DNA of 21,961 nucleotides from an uncultured Oscillospiraceae bacterium (GCA_910577915.1 CAJTOM010000043.1:1-21961); one strand, 5' to 3'. Shown: positions 7,412-14,125, counted from the first letter of the stretch. Notes: generated by a model from the letters alone, not told the origin. A program made the numbers and translations.

Positions 7412-8257
7412 ATGGACAACACAACAAACGAAGAACTGCTGATTTTGATCGAGCAGGCCACCGCCGGGGACAAAAAGGCGCTGGAGACCGTGATTCTCAG
7501 CGTACAGGATTTGGTGTTCAACCTGTCGCTGCGGATGCTGGGGACGTTTCCGGACGCGGAGGACGCCACGCAGGATATTCTGCTGAAGGTCATCACACAT
7601 TTGTCCTCATTCAGACAGGAGAGCTCCTTTTCCACCTGGGTGTTCAGCATCGCCGTCAACCACCTGAAAAATTACAAAAAGCACATGTTCGCCCAATATC
7701 CGCTCAGCTTTGAATTCTACGGGGACGATATTGTCAACGGAAGAATTGACGATGTGCCGGACTTAACCCAGGACGTAGAGGCATCCATTCTGGCGGAGGA
7801 GCTGAAGCTGTCCTGCACCAACGTCCTGCTCCAGTGCCTCGACCCCGACAGCCGGTGCATCTTTATTTTGGGCACGATGTTCAAGGTGGACAGCCGGATA
7901 GCGGGGGATCTTCTGGAGATCTCTCCCGAGGCCTACCGCCAGCGCCTGTCCCGGGTGCGGAAGAAGGTGGCGGAATTTCTCTCCGAATACTGCGGCGAGT
8001 ACGGCAAGGGGCGCTGCCGCTGCAGCAGGCGGGTGAATTACGCCATTCAAAACCGCCGCATTTCACCCGAGCGCCTGGACTTCACCAGCGCCAAGCCCGT
8101 GGAAAGCGTGGCGGAGGTGAAGGCCGCCATGGAGGAGATCGACGGCTATTCCCAGCAGTTTGCCTTCTGTCAGGCATACCAGTCCCCGGAACAGGTCAAA
8201 AAAATGGTGCGGGACTTTCTGAACGGGGCGGCGTTTTCCACAGTGGCGGGTACTTGA
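7412..8257 (+). CDS. ECF-type RNA polymerase sigma factor with C-terminal extension
   Basis: A 281-residue sigma-70-family protein. Region 2 lies at about residues 25-90 (DAEDATQDILLKV and FSTWVFSIAVNHLKN, the core-binding and -10-contacting helices). Region 4 lies at about 128-190, with a helix-turn-helix around DSRIAGDLLEISPEAYRQRLSRVRKK. Typical ECF factors end near residue 190; this one continues for about 90 residues, opening with a cysteine cluster C194-x7-C202-x-C204 (YCGEYGKGRCRC) and another cysteine at 253. Such cysteine-containing tails occur in some ECF groups and could bind metal or regulate activity. No anti-sigma gene is adjacent. RBS AGGAGG lies eight bases upstream of the ATG. 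The DUF2461 gene follows after 13 bases and is likely in the same operon. Confidence 0.85.
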   Translation: MDNTTNEELLILIEQATAGDKKALETVILSVQDLVFNLSLRMLGTFPDAEDATQDILLKVITHLSSFRQESSFSTWVFSIAVNHLKNYKKHMFAQYPLSFEFYGDDIVNGRIDDVPDLTQDVEASILAEELKLSCTNVLLQCLDPDSRCIFILGTMFKVDSRIAGDLLEISPEAYRQRLSRVRKKVAEFLSEYCGEYGKGRCRCSRRVNYAIQNRRISPERLDFTSAKPVESVAEVKAAMEEIDGYSQQFAFCQAYQSPEQVKKMVRDFLNGAAFSTVAGT

Positions 8258-8270
8258 GGAGGTGCGATGG

Positions 8271-8957
8271 ATGAACACACAGTTGATGCTGGACTATCTG
8301 GCTGATTTGAGCGCCAACAATCAGCGGGAGTGGTATCACGCCCACAGGGCGGAGAACAGGATGGCCAGCGCGCAGTTTGAGGAGCTGGTGCAGGCCCTGA
8401 TGTGCAGGATCGGGGCGTTTGACGGCAGTGTCCTGGAACATGCCCCCAAGGACCTGACCTTCAAGCTGGTGCGGGATACGCGCTTCAGCCATGACAAATC
8501 CCCCTATAACCCCGCGTTCCGCGCCCATATCTCCTCAAGGGGCAAGCTGCCTGTCCCCGTGGGCTATTATCTTATGGTCAAGCCGGGCGATCTGTCCTTT
8601 CTCGGCGGCGGACTGTTTGCGGATATGTTCAAGGACGCGACCGCCATGGTGCGGGACTACATCTCCCAAAACGGCGAGGAGTGGGCGCAGATCATCGGCG
8701 CCCCGGACTTCCGGAAGCATTTTTCCGTACAGGGAACGGCCCTGAAGAATGTTCCCGCCGGATATGAGAAGGACCACCCGCAGGCTGCGTTTCTCAAGTT
8801 CAAGAGCTGGTATCTGGAATATCCCATCAAGGACGCGGAGCTTGCGGACGGGGAGGCGTTTCTTGCAAAGGCCGCCGCGATTTTCCGGCTGATGAAGCCC
8901 TTTAACGACTATCTCAACAGGGCTTTGGCGGGCTTTCAGATGCCGGCAAGATCATAG
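8271..8957 (+). CDS. DUF2461-family protein of unknown function
   Basis: A 228-residue cytoplasmic protein with the DUF2461 (TIGR02453-type) pattern: an N-terminal NNQREWYHAHRAEN segment, the family core VRDTRFSHDKSPYNPAFRAHISSRGK (about 68-93), then FLGGGLF and a C-terminal KSWYLEYPI. The biochemical function of the family is not established. An in-frame GTG at 8262 is possible, but it sits inside the Shine-Dalgarno sequence GAGGAGGT (8256-8263), so the ATG at 8271, eight bases further on, is preferred. It shares the transcript with the upstream sigma factor; the pairing alone does not define a role. Confidence 0.85.
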   Translation: MNTQLMLDYLADLSANNQREWYHAHRAENRMASAQFEELVQALMCRIGAFDGSVLEHAPKDLTFKLVRDTRFSHDKSPYNPAFRAHISSRGKLPVPVGYYLMVKPGDLSFLGGGLFADMFKDATAMVRDYISQNGEEWAQIIGAPDFRKHFSVQGTALKNVPAGYEKDHPQAAFLKFKSWYLEYPIKDAELADGEAFLAKAAAIFRLMKPFNDYLNRALAGFQMPARS

Positions 8958-8982
8958 ATTTTTGCACGGCGGCTATACCGCC

Positions 8983-9019
8983 GGAGAGGAGGCGCGCCCG
9001 GCGGGCGCGCCTCCTCTCC
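8983..9019. terminator. Perfect 17-bp stem between convergent genes
   Basis: 8983-8999 and 9003-9019 are exact inverted copies with a three-base GGC loop. The stem ends immediately before the stop codon of the minus-strand XRE gene (9020-9022) and lies 25 bases after the DUF2461 stop. No T tract follows on either strand, so termination by this stem alone is uncertain; a second small stem (CGGCGG/CCGCCG) precedes it. Called as a convergent terminator-like element. Confidence 0.5.
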
Positions 9020-9217
9020 TCAGTCCTCTACCGTAAATACCTCCTCAATGGTCACCCCGAAAGCCTCCGCGATGTGCCATGCCAACACCAGGGAGGGGTT
9101 GTACCGCCCGTTCTCCAGGTTGCCGATGGTCTCCCGGCGCACGCCCACCCGGGCCGCCAGGTCCTCCTGCTTCATGCCGCAGCGGGCCCTGTGCTCCTTC
9201 ATCCGGTTTTTAATCAT
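9020..9217 (-). CDS. XRE-family helix-turn-helix regulator (small, Cro/CI type)
   Basis: A 65-residue protein that is essentially one HTH_3 domain: MKQEDLAARVGVRRETIGNLENGRYNPSLVLAWHIAEAFGVTIEEVF gives the five-helix Cro/CI fold and the typical closing VTIEEVF. It has no sensor domain. Its ATG (9217-9215) overlaps the stop of the preceding membrane-protein gene by eight bases, with no strong RBS of its own, so translation is probably coupled. Small XRE regulators of this kind are commonly paired with a short membrane protein. The 12-base inverted repeat over the operon promoter is the likely operator (inference). Confidence 0.92.
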   Translation of the reverse strand: MIKNRMKEHRARCGMKQEDLAARVGVRRETIGNLENGRYNPSLVLAWHIAEAFGVTIEEVFTVED

Positions 9218-9557
9218 GGCAGGGCCGCTCCCGCCACTCGAACCAGGCCGCCAGCAGGGCGAAGCCCATCAGCGCCAGCCCGAAGCCCGCGCCGATCCCC
9301 CGCAGCAGGGCGGTTTCCGGCGGCTGTCCCCTGCCGGCGGCCAGCAGGGTGACGCCGGTGGTGGCCGCCAGCTGGAGATAGAAGGCCCAGGCGGCGGCCC
9401 TGCCCAGGTTGACGGTGAACATCTCGTCCGCCTCCACGAACAGGTACCGGAAAAACACCGCCCACGCCAGGAAGGGGAGGTATGCCCGGTTCCCCGATAC
9501 CAGTCCCAGGACCCCGATAAGGGACAGAAGTCCCAAAAGGCCGTATCTGCGTTTCAT
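9210..9557 (-). CDS. Small multi-pass membrane protein, DUF3796-like
   Basis: A 115-residue protein with about four hydrophobic segments (YGLLGLLSLIGVLGLVSG, YLPFLAWAVFFRYLFV, WAFYLQLAATTGVTLLAAG and GAGFGLALMGFALLAAWF), short loops, and the MKRRYGLLGLLSLIGVLGL N-terminus that resembles DUF3796 proteins. Function is unknown. An AGGAGG RBS lies upstream of the ATG at 9557. It is the first gene of a two-gene operon with the XRE regulator, an arrangement often seen for this family, where the membrane protein may modulate or be controlled by the regulator. Family assignment is from pattern recall and moderate. Confidence 0.65.
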   Translation of the reverse strand: MKRRYGLLGLLSLIGVLGLVSGNRAYLPFLAWAVFFRYLFVEADEMFTVNLGRAAAWAFYLQLAATTGVTLLAAGRGQPPETALLRGIGAGFGLALMGFALLAAWFEWRERPCHD

Positions 9558-9572
9558 AGCTGCTCCTCCTTG

Positions 9573-9611
9573 TGTGGTATATTTCGCTTGTTATGTGCTA
9601 AATATACCACA
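9573..9611. promoter_or_regulatory. 12-nt perfect inverted repeat, candidate operator of the XRE regulator
   Basis: TGTGGTATATTT (9573-9584) and AAATATACCACA (9600-9611) are exact inverted copies 15 bases apart. The distal arm contains the -10 box of the minus-strand promoter and the other arm lies just downstream of the expected start of transcription, an arrangement suited to repression. Confidence 0.75.
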
Positions 9612-9629
9612 TACTGATAGGGAAGTCAA
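9601..9629 (-). promoter_or_regulatory. Sigma-A promoter of the DUF3796-XRE operon
   Basis: Read on the minus strand: TTGACT (9629-9624), 17 bases, TATATT (9606-9601). The AGGAGG RBS follows about 30 bases later. Confidence 0.85.
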
Positions 9630-9631
9630 GC

Positions 9632-9673
9632 AAAAAAATGCCGGCGGCTCCGCACGCAGACGAAGCCGCCGGC
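9632..9673 (-). terminator. Intrinsic terminator of the yhaM-xth operon
   Basis: GCCGGCGGCT (9640-9649) pairs perfectly with AGCCGCCGGC (9664-9673). On the minus strand the stem is followed by a seven-base T tract (complement of 9632-9638). It lies about 40 bases after the xth stop. Confidence 0.88.
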
Positions 9674-9713
9674 TGATATGATTCCTAAATGCGGGGCGTA
9701 CTGCCGCTGTCAT

Positions 9714-10487
9714 TTAAAAAGATTGCGTCTCTCCCAGCTCCAGCACCAGCTCCACCGGGCAGTGGTCGCTGCCCGCCACCTCCGGGTGGATGGCGGCCTC
9801 CCGCACACGGTCCATCAGACGCCGGGAGACGATGAAGTAGTCGATGCGCCACCCCGCGTTGTTGGCACGGGCGTTGAACCGGTAGCTCCACCAGCTGTAG
9901 GCCCCGGTTTTGTCCGGGTACAGCTCCCGGAAGGTGTCCGCAAAGCCCGCCGCCAGCAGCTCGGTCATCTTTCCCCGCTCCTGGTCGGAGAAACCGGCGT
10001 TGCCCCGGTTGGGGCCCGGATTCTTCAGGTCGATCTCGTTGTGGGCCACGTTCAGATCCCCGCACAGGACCACCGGCTTTTTCCCGTCCAGCTCCACCAG
10101 GTAGGCGCGGAAATCGTCCTCCCACTCCATGCGGTAGCCGATGCGCTTGAGCCCGTCCTGGGCGTTGGGGGTGTAGCAGCAGACCAGATAGAACGCCTCG
10201 TACTCGGCGGTGATGACCCGGCCCTCGTGGCGGTGGAGGTCCTCCCCGAAGCCGCAGGTCACCGCCAGGGGCTGGGTTTTTGTGAAGACGGCGGTGCCGG
10301 AGTAGCCCTTTTTATCGGCGTAGTTCCAGTACTGGCGGTACCCCGGCAGGTCCAGCTCCAGCTGGCCGGCGTGGAGCTTGGTCTCCTGCAGGCAGATCAC
10401 ATCCGGGTCCAAGGCTGCGCAGGAGGCCAGGAAATCCTTCTTCAGGCAGGCCCGCAGGCCGTTGACATTCCATGAGATGAGCTTCAT
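9714..10487 (-). CDS. xth: Exodeoxyribonuclease III (AP endonuclease)
   Basis: Cytoplasmic Mg2+-dependent DNA repair nuclease (257 aa) of the ExoIII/ExoA branch of the EEP superfamily; cleaves at abasic sites and removes 3' blocking groups. Conserved blocks are all present in order: MKLISWNVNGLRA at the start, VICLQETKL with the metal-binding Glu, HEGRVITAEY, CGDLNVAHNEIDL (catalytic Asp/Asn), WRIDYFIVS and the terminal SDHCPV His. The start follows AGGAGGAAACGCGA, and the RBS overlaps the TAG stop of the preceding yhaM gene, so the two are tightly coupled. A strong terminator follows. Confidence 0.96.
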   Translation of the reverse strand: MKLISWNVNGLRACLKKDFLASCAALDPDVICLQETKLHAGQLELDLPGYRQYWNYADKKGYSGTAVFTKTQPLAVTCGFGEDLHRHEGRVITAEYEAFYLVCCYTPNAQDGLKRIGYRMEWEDDFRAYLVELDGKKPVVLCGDLNVAHNEIDLKNPGPNRGNAGFSDQERGKMTELLAAGFADTFRELYPDKTGAYSWWSYRFNARANNAGWRIDYFIVSRRLMDRVREAAIHPEVAGSDHCPVELVLELGETQSF

Positions 10488-10499
10488 TCGCGTTTCCTC

Positions 10500-11447
10500 C
10501 TACTGGTGCCGGAACACCTTTTTGTCCAGAGCGAACACCCGCCGGCTGAACTGGCCCGGCTCCGTCTCCGCCAGGGCCTCCCGGTAGATCTCCATGCGGC
10601 TGTCCACCAGGTCGATGAGGCTGAGCAGTTCGCTCTCGGCGCACATGGGCCGCACCGCCGCGCCGAAGGCGGGGTCCCCGTGGTGGGAGAGGAGCATGTG
10701 CTGGAGCAGCACAGACTTCTCCTCGGGGATGCCCAGCTCACCGGCGGCCTCCGCCGCCGACTGGGCCCCCATGACCAGGTGGCCCAGCAGCTGGCCCCGG
10801 ACGGAGTACTCCGTCACCAGCCCCAGGGGGGAGGTGACGAACTCGTCGCACTTGGCCGCGTCGTGGAGCAGGGTCCCCGCCAGCAGTAGGTCCCGGTTCA
10901 CCACGTCCCTGTACAGCCCCGCCAGGTAGTCTGCGGTGCGCACCATGTACAGGGTGTGCATCAGAAGGCCGCTGACGAAGCTGTGGTGCATGCTCTTGCC
11001 GCCGGGGACGGTGCGAAACCGCTCCCCGTACCGCTCCAGCACGCGGCGGCACACGGCGGCGTAGTCCCGGTCCTCCAGGCCGTCCACCAGCCCCATGAGC
11101 TCCTGCCAGGCCTCATCCACGTCCACCGGGGCCACGGGTACCAGATCCCCCAGGCTGTACCGGTCCCCCTCCTGTACCGGGCGGATGCGGGAGAGGATCA
11201 GCTGCAGGGAACCCCGAAACTCGGACACGGTCCCCCGGATCTTGACGACGCTCCCCTCGTCCGCCGTCCCCACAGGGCCGGCGTAGTCCCACATCTTGGT
11301 CTCGATGGCGCCGGAGCGGTCGGCCAGGGAGGCGCTTAAAAAGGGCTTGCCGCTGTTGGAGATCTTGCTGGCGGCGGTTTTGAGGACGTAGAAGCCCTCC
11401 ACCTCGTCCCCCGTCTGGAAATCGGCGATCCACTTGTTGTACTCCAT
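10500..11447 (-). CDS. yhaM: 3'-5' exoribonuclease YhaM family (OB fold plus HD domain)
   Basis: A 315-residue protein closely matching the length of B. subtilis YhaM. The N-terminus (about 10-90) is an OB-fold nucleic-acid-binding domain (FLSASLADRSGAIETKMWD, VVKIRGTVSEFRGSLQL). The HD domain runs from about 150 and holds H154/H155, H164, H195-D196 (LLAGTLLHDAAK), H223 and H255/H256 as likely metal ligands. The family degrades RNA, and in some reports DNA, from the 3' end. It is the first gene of an operon with xth. The start at 11447 has only a weak GGGG nearby; a strong AAAGGAGG lies 27 bases upstream, separated by a perfect GC hairpin (see that entry). Confidence 0.93.
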   Translation of the reverse strand: MEYNKWIADFQTGDEVEGFYVLKTAASKISNSGKPFLSASLADRSGAIETKMWDYAGPVGTADEGSVVKIRGTVSEFRGSLQLILSRIRPVQEGDRYSLGDLVPVAPVDVDEAWQELMGLVDGLEDRDYAAVCRRVLERYGERFRTVPGGKSMHHSFVSGLLMHTLYMVRTADYLAGLYRDVVNRDLLLAGTLLHDAAKCDEFVTSPLGLVTEYSVRGQLLGHLVMGAQSAAEAAGELGIPEEKSVLLQHMLLSHHGDPAFGAAVRPMCAESELLSLIDLVDSRMEIYREALAETEPGQFSRRVFALDKKVFRHQ

Positions 11448-11455
11448 ATATCCCC

Positions 11456-11482
11456 GCGCCGCCGGGCGGCGCTTCCTCCTTT
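11456..11482 (-). promoter_or_regulatory. Hairpin between a strong Shine-Dalgarno and the yhaM start codon
   Basis: On the minus strand AAAGGAGG (11482-11475) is followed by a 17-base perfect GC palindrome (11472-11456, arms of eight around one base) and then GGGGATAT before the ATG at 11447. The linear gap from SD to ATG is 27 bases; folding out the 17-base hairpin leaves 10, close to normal spacing. No in-frame start lies nearer to the SD. Confidence 0.6.
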
Positions 11483-11499
11483 GTCAGATATTCCCCGTT

Positions 11500-11529
11500 A
11501 GTATAGCACAGCAGATGGGAAAATGTCGA
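11500..11529 (-). promoter_or_regulatory. Sigma-A promoter of the yhaM-xth operon
   Basis: Minus strand: TCGACA (11529-11524), 18 bases, TATACT (11505-11500) with an extended-10 TGC immediately before it. It is back to back with the trmB promoter. Confidence 0.75.
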
Positions 11530-11548
11530 GAAGATTTCCGCGCACTTC

Positions 11549-11577
11549 TTGCAAAACCGGCCGAGAACGGGTATAAT
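11549..11577 (+). promoter_or_regulatory. Sigma-A promoter of trmB
   Basis: TTGCAA (11549-11554), 17 bases, perfect TATAAT (11572-11577). Transcription would start near 11584, about 50 bases before the ATG at 11635, which rules out starts upstream of it. Confidence 0.85.
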
Positions 11578-11634
11578 GACCCGGGTCCCCGGCGGGCGGC
11601 CCACATTTTCCCCACATACTGGAGGTACAAGCTC

Positions 11635-12276
11635 ATGCGCATGCGGAAAAAGAAAAACCTCATCCCCCGAATGGAACGGTGCGGGGCCTGCCATGTGCAG
11701 GACGGCTTCGCCCTGCGGGGGCGCTGGAGAGAGACGCTGATGCCCCAGGCCTCCGAGCTGCGCCTGGAGCTGGGCTGCGGCAAGGGCCGCTTCACCGTGG
11801 AGACCGCCCGGCTGCACCCGGACGTCCTCTTCATCGCCGTGGAGAAGGTCCCGGACGCCCTGGTGGTGGCCATGGAGCGGGCCATGGAGCTGGAGCTGAA
11901 AAACGTCTTCTTCGTGGTGGGGGACGCGGCCCTGCTGCCGGACTACTTCGCCCCCGGCGAGGCGGACCTCATTTACATCAATTTCTGCGACCCCTGGCCC
12001 CCCAAGGGGCAGGCCAAGCGCCGCCTGACTCACCGGGGCTTTTTGACCGCCTACCGGAAGGTGCTGCGCCAGGGCGGGCAGATTCACTTTAAAACCGACA
12101 ACGCCCCCCTCTTCGAGTTCTCCCTGCTGGAGTTCCCGGAGGCGGGCTATGACCTTGCGGAGGTGACCCGGGATCTCCACGCCGCCGGCCCCCAGGGGGT
12201 TATGACCGACTACGAGGCCAAGTTCTATGAGCAGGGCCTGCCCATCCACCGGTGTGTGGGCATTATGAGAGATTAG
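11635..12276 (+). CDS. trmB: tRNA (guanine-N7-)-methyltransferase
   Basis: SAM-dependent enzyme (213 aa) that methylates G46 in the variable loop of tRNA. The SAM-binding loop ELGCGKGRF is at about residues 45-53. The family signature NFCDPWPPKGQAKRRLT (about 116-132) contains catalytic D119, and FKTDNAPLFEFSLLE is the conserved C-terminal block. A longer frame opens at 11434, but it would start upstream of the trmB promoter and within the divergent yhaM control region. The ATG at 11635 has GGAGG nine bases upstream and is adopted; an in-frame ATG at 11641 is less well spaced. The gene is monocistronic and ends inside a palindrome shared with the convergent kinase gene. Confidence 0.95.
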   Translation: MRMRKKKNLIPRMERCGACHVQDGFALRGRWRETLMPQASELRLELGCGKGRFTVETARLHPDVLFIAVEKVPDALVVAMERAMELELKNVFFVVGDAALLPDYFAPGEADLIYINFCDPWPPKGQAKRRLTHRGFLTAYRKVLRQGGQIHFKTDNAPLFEFSLLEFPEAGYDLAEVTRDLHAAGPQGVMTDYEAKFYEQGLPIHRCVGIMRD

Positions 12277-12300
12277 GGGAGGGCTTGCCCTCCCCTAATC
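12271..12300. terminator. Convergent palindrome holding both stop codons (trmB / kinase)
   Basis: GATTAGGGGAGGGC (12271-12284), a TT loop, and its exact complement (12287-12300) form a 14-bp stem. The TAG of trmB (12274-12276) and the TAG of the kinase gene (12297-12295) occupy symmetrical positions in the two arms, so both proteins end with an Asp codon followed by the stop. There is no long T tract on either side, so it may terminate weakly in both directions. Confidence 0.65.
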
Positions 12301-13284
12301 CTTTACCTCCAGACGGGGCCGGGCCAGGCAGAGGGTGACACGGGTACCCCGGCCGGGCTCGGAGTCGACGGTGATGGTGTGGCCCAAGCGGCGGCAGATC
12401 TGGCGGCACAGGTACAGGCCGATGCCGGTGGAGCGCTTGTCCATGCGGCCGTTGCAGCCGGTGAAGCCCCGGTCGAAGATCCGGGGCAGATCCTCCGGCG
12501 CGATGCCCACGCCGTCGTCCTCCACAATGAGGCTTTCCCCCTTGCACCGGACCGTCACATGGCCGCCGGGGGCGTACTTCACCGCGTTGGAGAGTACCTG
12601 CTCCACCACCAGCTGCAGCCACTTCTCGTCCGTCAGCACCCGCAGGCCCGTCTCCCGCAGATCCAGAGACACCCGGCCTCGGATGAAGAGAGGGGCATAC
12701 TTCCGGGCTGCCTGGCGGAGCACGGGGTCCAGGGCGGTCATGCGGATGAGGTAGTCGGTGGAGGGGCCCTCCAGCCGGAGGTAACTGAGCACCAGCTCCA
12801 CATACCGCTCAATACGGAACAGCTCCGTGGCCAGTTCCCGGCCCCGCGGGCTCTCATCCTCCTGGAGCAGCAGGCCCATGGCGGCGATGGGGGTCTTGAT
12901 CTGGTGGACCCACATGGTGTAGTAGTCCACGCTCTCCCGCAGCCGGGCGTCCAAGGCGGAGACCGCCGACCGGCGCTCCTCGTTGAGCTCTGACAGAAGC
13001 TCCCGGTAGATGCGCTCCTCCATGTTCCGGGGCTCTGGCAGCATGTGCAGCAGCAGGGCCGCCTGGCCGGCGATGCTCTCCAGATACACCAGCCGCCGCC
13101 GCCACTGGACAAAGTCCCACACGGCGCACACGGACAGAACAATCAGGCACAGAAGCCCGGCGTATCCCGCCGCCTCCGCCTGCAGGTCGTAGAGGGACAG
13201 CACCAGGGCAAAGATGCCCGTGCACAGCCCCAGGAGGGCCGGCAGCCAGCCCTTCCCCTTGATATAATCCCACAGTATCCTCAT
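12295..13284 (-). CDS. BceS-like intramembrane-sensing histidine kinase
   Basis: A 329-residue sensor kinase. Two TMs close to the N-terminus (about 14-33 and 42-59) with almost no external loop mark the intramembrane-sensing class (BceS, GraS, VirS), which generally senses flux through a partner ABC transporter rather than a ligand directly. The phosphoacceptor is H127 in YYTMWVHQIKTPIAAM. EQVLSNAVKYA is the N box, VEDDGVGIAPED G1 and STGIGLYLC G2. The ATG at 13284 with GAGG upstream is preferred over an in-frame TTG at 13299 that overlaps the regulator's stop. It is co-transcribed with the regulator (gap of 7 bases). Unusually, no BceAB-type transporter is adjacent in this window. Confidence 0.93.
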   Translation of the reverse strand: MRILWDYIKGKGWLPALLGLCTGIFALVLSLYDLQAEAAGYAGLLCLIVLSVCAVWDFVQWRRRLVYLESIAGQAALLLHMLPEPRNMEERIYRELLSELNEERRSAVSALDARLRESVDYYTMWVHQIKTPIAAMGLLLQEDESPRGRELATELFRIERYVELVLSYLRLEGPSTDYLIRMTALDPVLRQAARKYAPLFIRGRVSLDLRETGLRVLTDEKWLQLVVEQVLSNAVKYAPGGHVTVRCKGESLIVEDDGVGIAPEDLPRIFDRGFTGCNGRMDKRSTGIGLYLCRQICRRLGHTITVDSEPGRGTRVTLCLARPRLEVKD

Positions 13285-13291
13285 ACGCGCC

Positions 13292-13963
13292 TCACTCAAT
13301 GAGATAGCCCAGGCCCTTCCGGGTCCGGATGAAGTCCGTCAGCCCCACGCCCTCCAGGCGGCGGCGCAGCCGGGCCATGTTCACCGTCAGGGTGTTCTCG
13401 TCCACGAAGCTGTCCGTCTCCCACAGCTTGCGCATGAGGGTGTCGCGGGAGACGGTGTGGCCCCGCTGCTCCAGCAGGACCTGCAGCATCCGGTACTCGT
13501 TCCGGCTCAGCTCCAGCTTCTGCCCCTGGTAGGATAGGGTGTTGTCTCCGGTGTCCAGCACCGCGCCGCCGGCCCCCAGCAGGGGCGCCGCCGCGCCGAA
13601 GTCGTAGGTCCGCCGGAGCAGGGCCTGGATCTTGGCGGAGAGGACCTCCAGGTCGAAGGGCTTGGGGATGAAGTCGTCCCCGCCCATGTTCATGGCCATG
13701 ACGATGTTCATGTTGTCCGAGGCGGAGGAGAGAAAGATGATGGGCGTGCGGCTGAGCTTGCGGATCTCGGCGCACCAGTGGTAGCCGTTGCGGTAGGGCA
13801 GGCCGATGTCCAGCAATACCAGGTGGGGGGCGAAGGCGGAAAACTCCTCCATCACCCGCGTCAGGTCCTCCGCCCGCCGGGCCTCCCAGCCCCAGGAGGC
13901 GATGTGCCGGACCACCGCCCCGGCGATGGCGTCGTCGTCCTCAACGAGAAAAATTTTATACAT
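13292..13963 (-). CDS. OmpR/PhoB-family response regulator (BceR-like)
   Basis: A 223-residue regulator: receiver domain (residues 1-115) with acidic pair ED(9-10), phosphoacceptor D52 (VLLDIGLP), Ser/Thr switch near SSAS and conserved Lys in PKPFDLEVL; then a winged-helix DNA-binding domain (about 130-223: ELSRNEYRMLQVLLEQRGHTVSRDTLMRKLW, VNMARLRRRLEGVG, IRTRKGLGYLIE). Start at 13963: AGGAG lies eight bases upstream, and the longer in-frame start at 13999 has no RBS. The promoter at 14020-14048 leaves a short leader with a hairpin. It is the partner of the downstream kinase; family members respond to cell-wall antibiotics or peptides. The regulated gene is not identifiable here. Confidence 0.93.
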   Translation of the reverse strand: MYKIFLVEDDDAIAGAVVRHIASWGWEARRAEDLTRVMEEFSAFAPHLVLLDIGLPYRNGYHWCAEIRKLSRTPIIFLSSASDNMNIVMAMNMGGDDFIPKPFDLEVLSAKIQALLRRTYDFGAAAPLLGAGGAVLDTGDNTLSYQGQKLELSRNEYRMLQVLLEQRGHTVSRDTLMRKLWETDSFVDENTLTVNMARLRRRLEGVGLTDFIRTRKGLGYLIE

Positions 13964-13989
13964 GGGGTTCACTCCTGGCAAATTGGATG

Positions 13990-14016
13990 GCTCCCGCACT
14001 GGGGCGGGGGCTTTTT
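13990..14016. repeat. GC hairpin in the response-regulator leader
   Basis: GCTCCCGC (13990-13997) pairs with GCGGGGGC (14004-14011) with one wobble. On the plus strand TTTTT follows (14012-14016), so it has the form of an intrinsic terminator for plus-strand read-through toward the nhaC promoter. On the minus strand it forms a hairpin at the very 5' end of the two-component mRNA. Confidence 0.55.
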
Positions 14017-14019
14017 GCT

Positions 14020-14048
14020 ATCATACCGCGTTTGGCGGCGGATTGCAA
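14020..14048 (-). promoter_or_regulatory. Sigma-A promoter of the two-component operon
   Basis: Minus strand: TTGCAA (14048-14043), 17 bases, TATGAT (14025-14020). It places the transcript start near 14013, about 50 bases before the regulator's ATG. Confidence 0.8.
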
Positions 14049-14090
14049 GGGGGCGCGCGGGAACGGCCTGATCTCAAGCAGAGTCCCAAT

Positions 14091-14119
14091 TTGACAAATT
14101 CACGGTTCGCCTCTATAAT
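14091..14119 (+). promoter_or_regulatory. Perfect-consensus sigma-A promoter of nhaC
   Basis: TTGACA (14091-14096), 17 bases, TATAAT (14114-14119). Both boxes and the spacing are ideal, so control is likely exerted after initiation, in the long structured leader that follows. Confidence 0.92.
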
Positions 14120-14125
14120 ATATAT

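Noticed and set aside
11434..11634. An N-terminal extension of trmB by 67 codons.
   Set aside because: It would start upstream of the TTGCAA-17-TATAAT promoter and inside the yhaM leader, and it adds no family sequence; GGAGG precedes the ATG at 11635.
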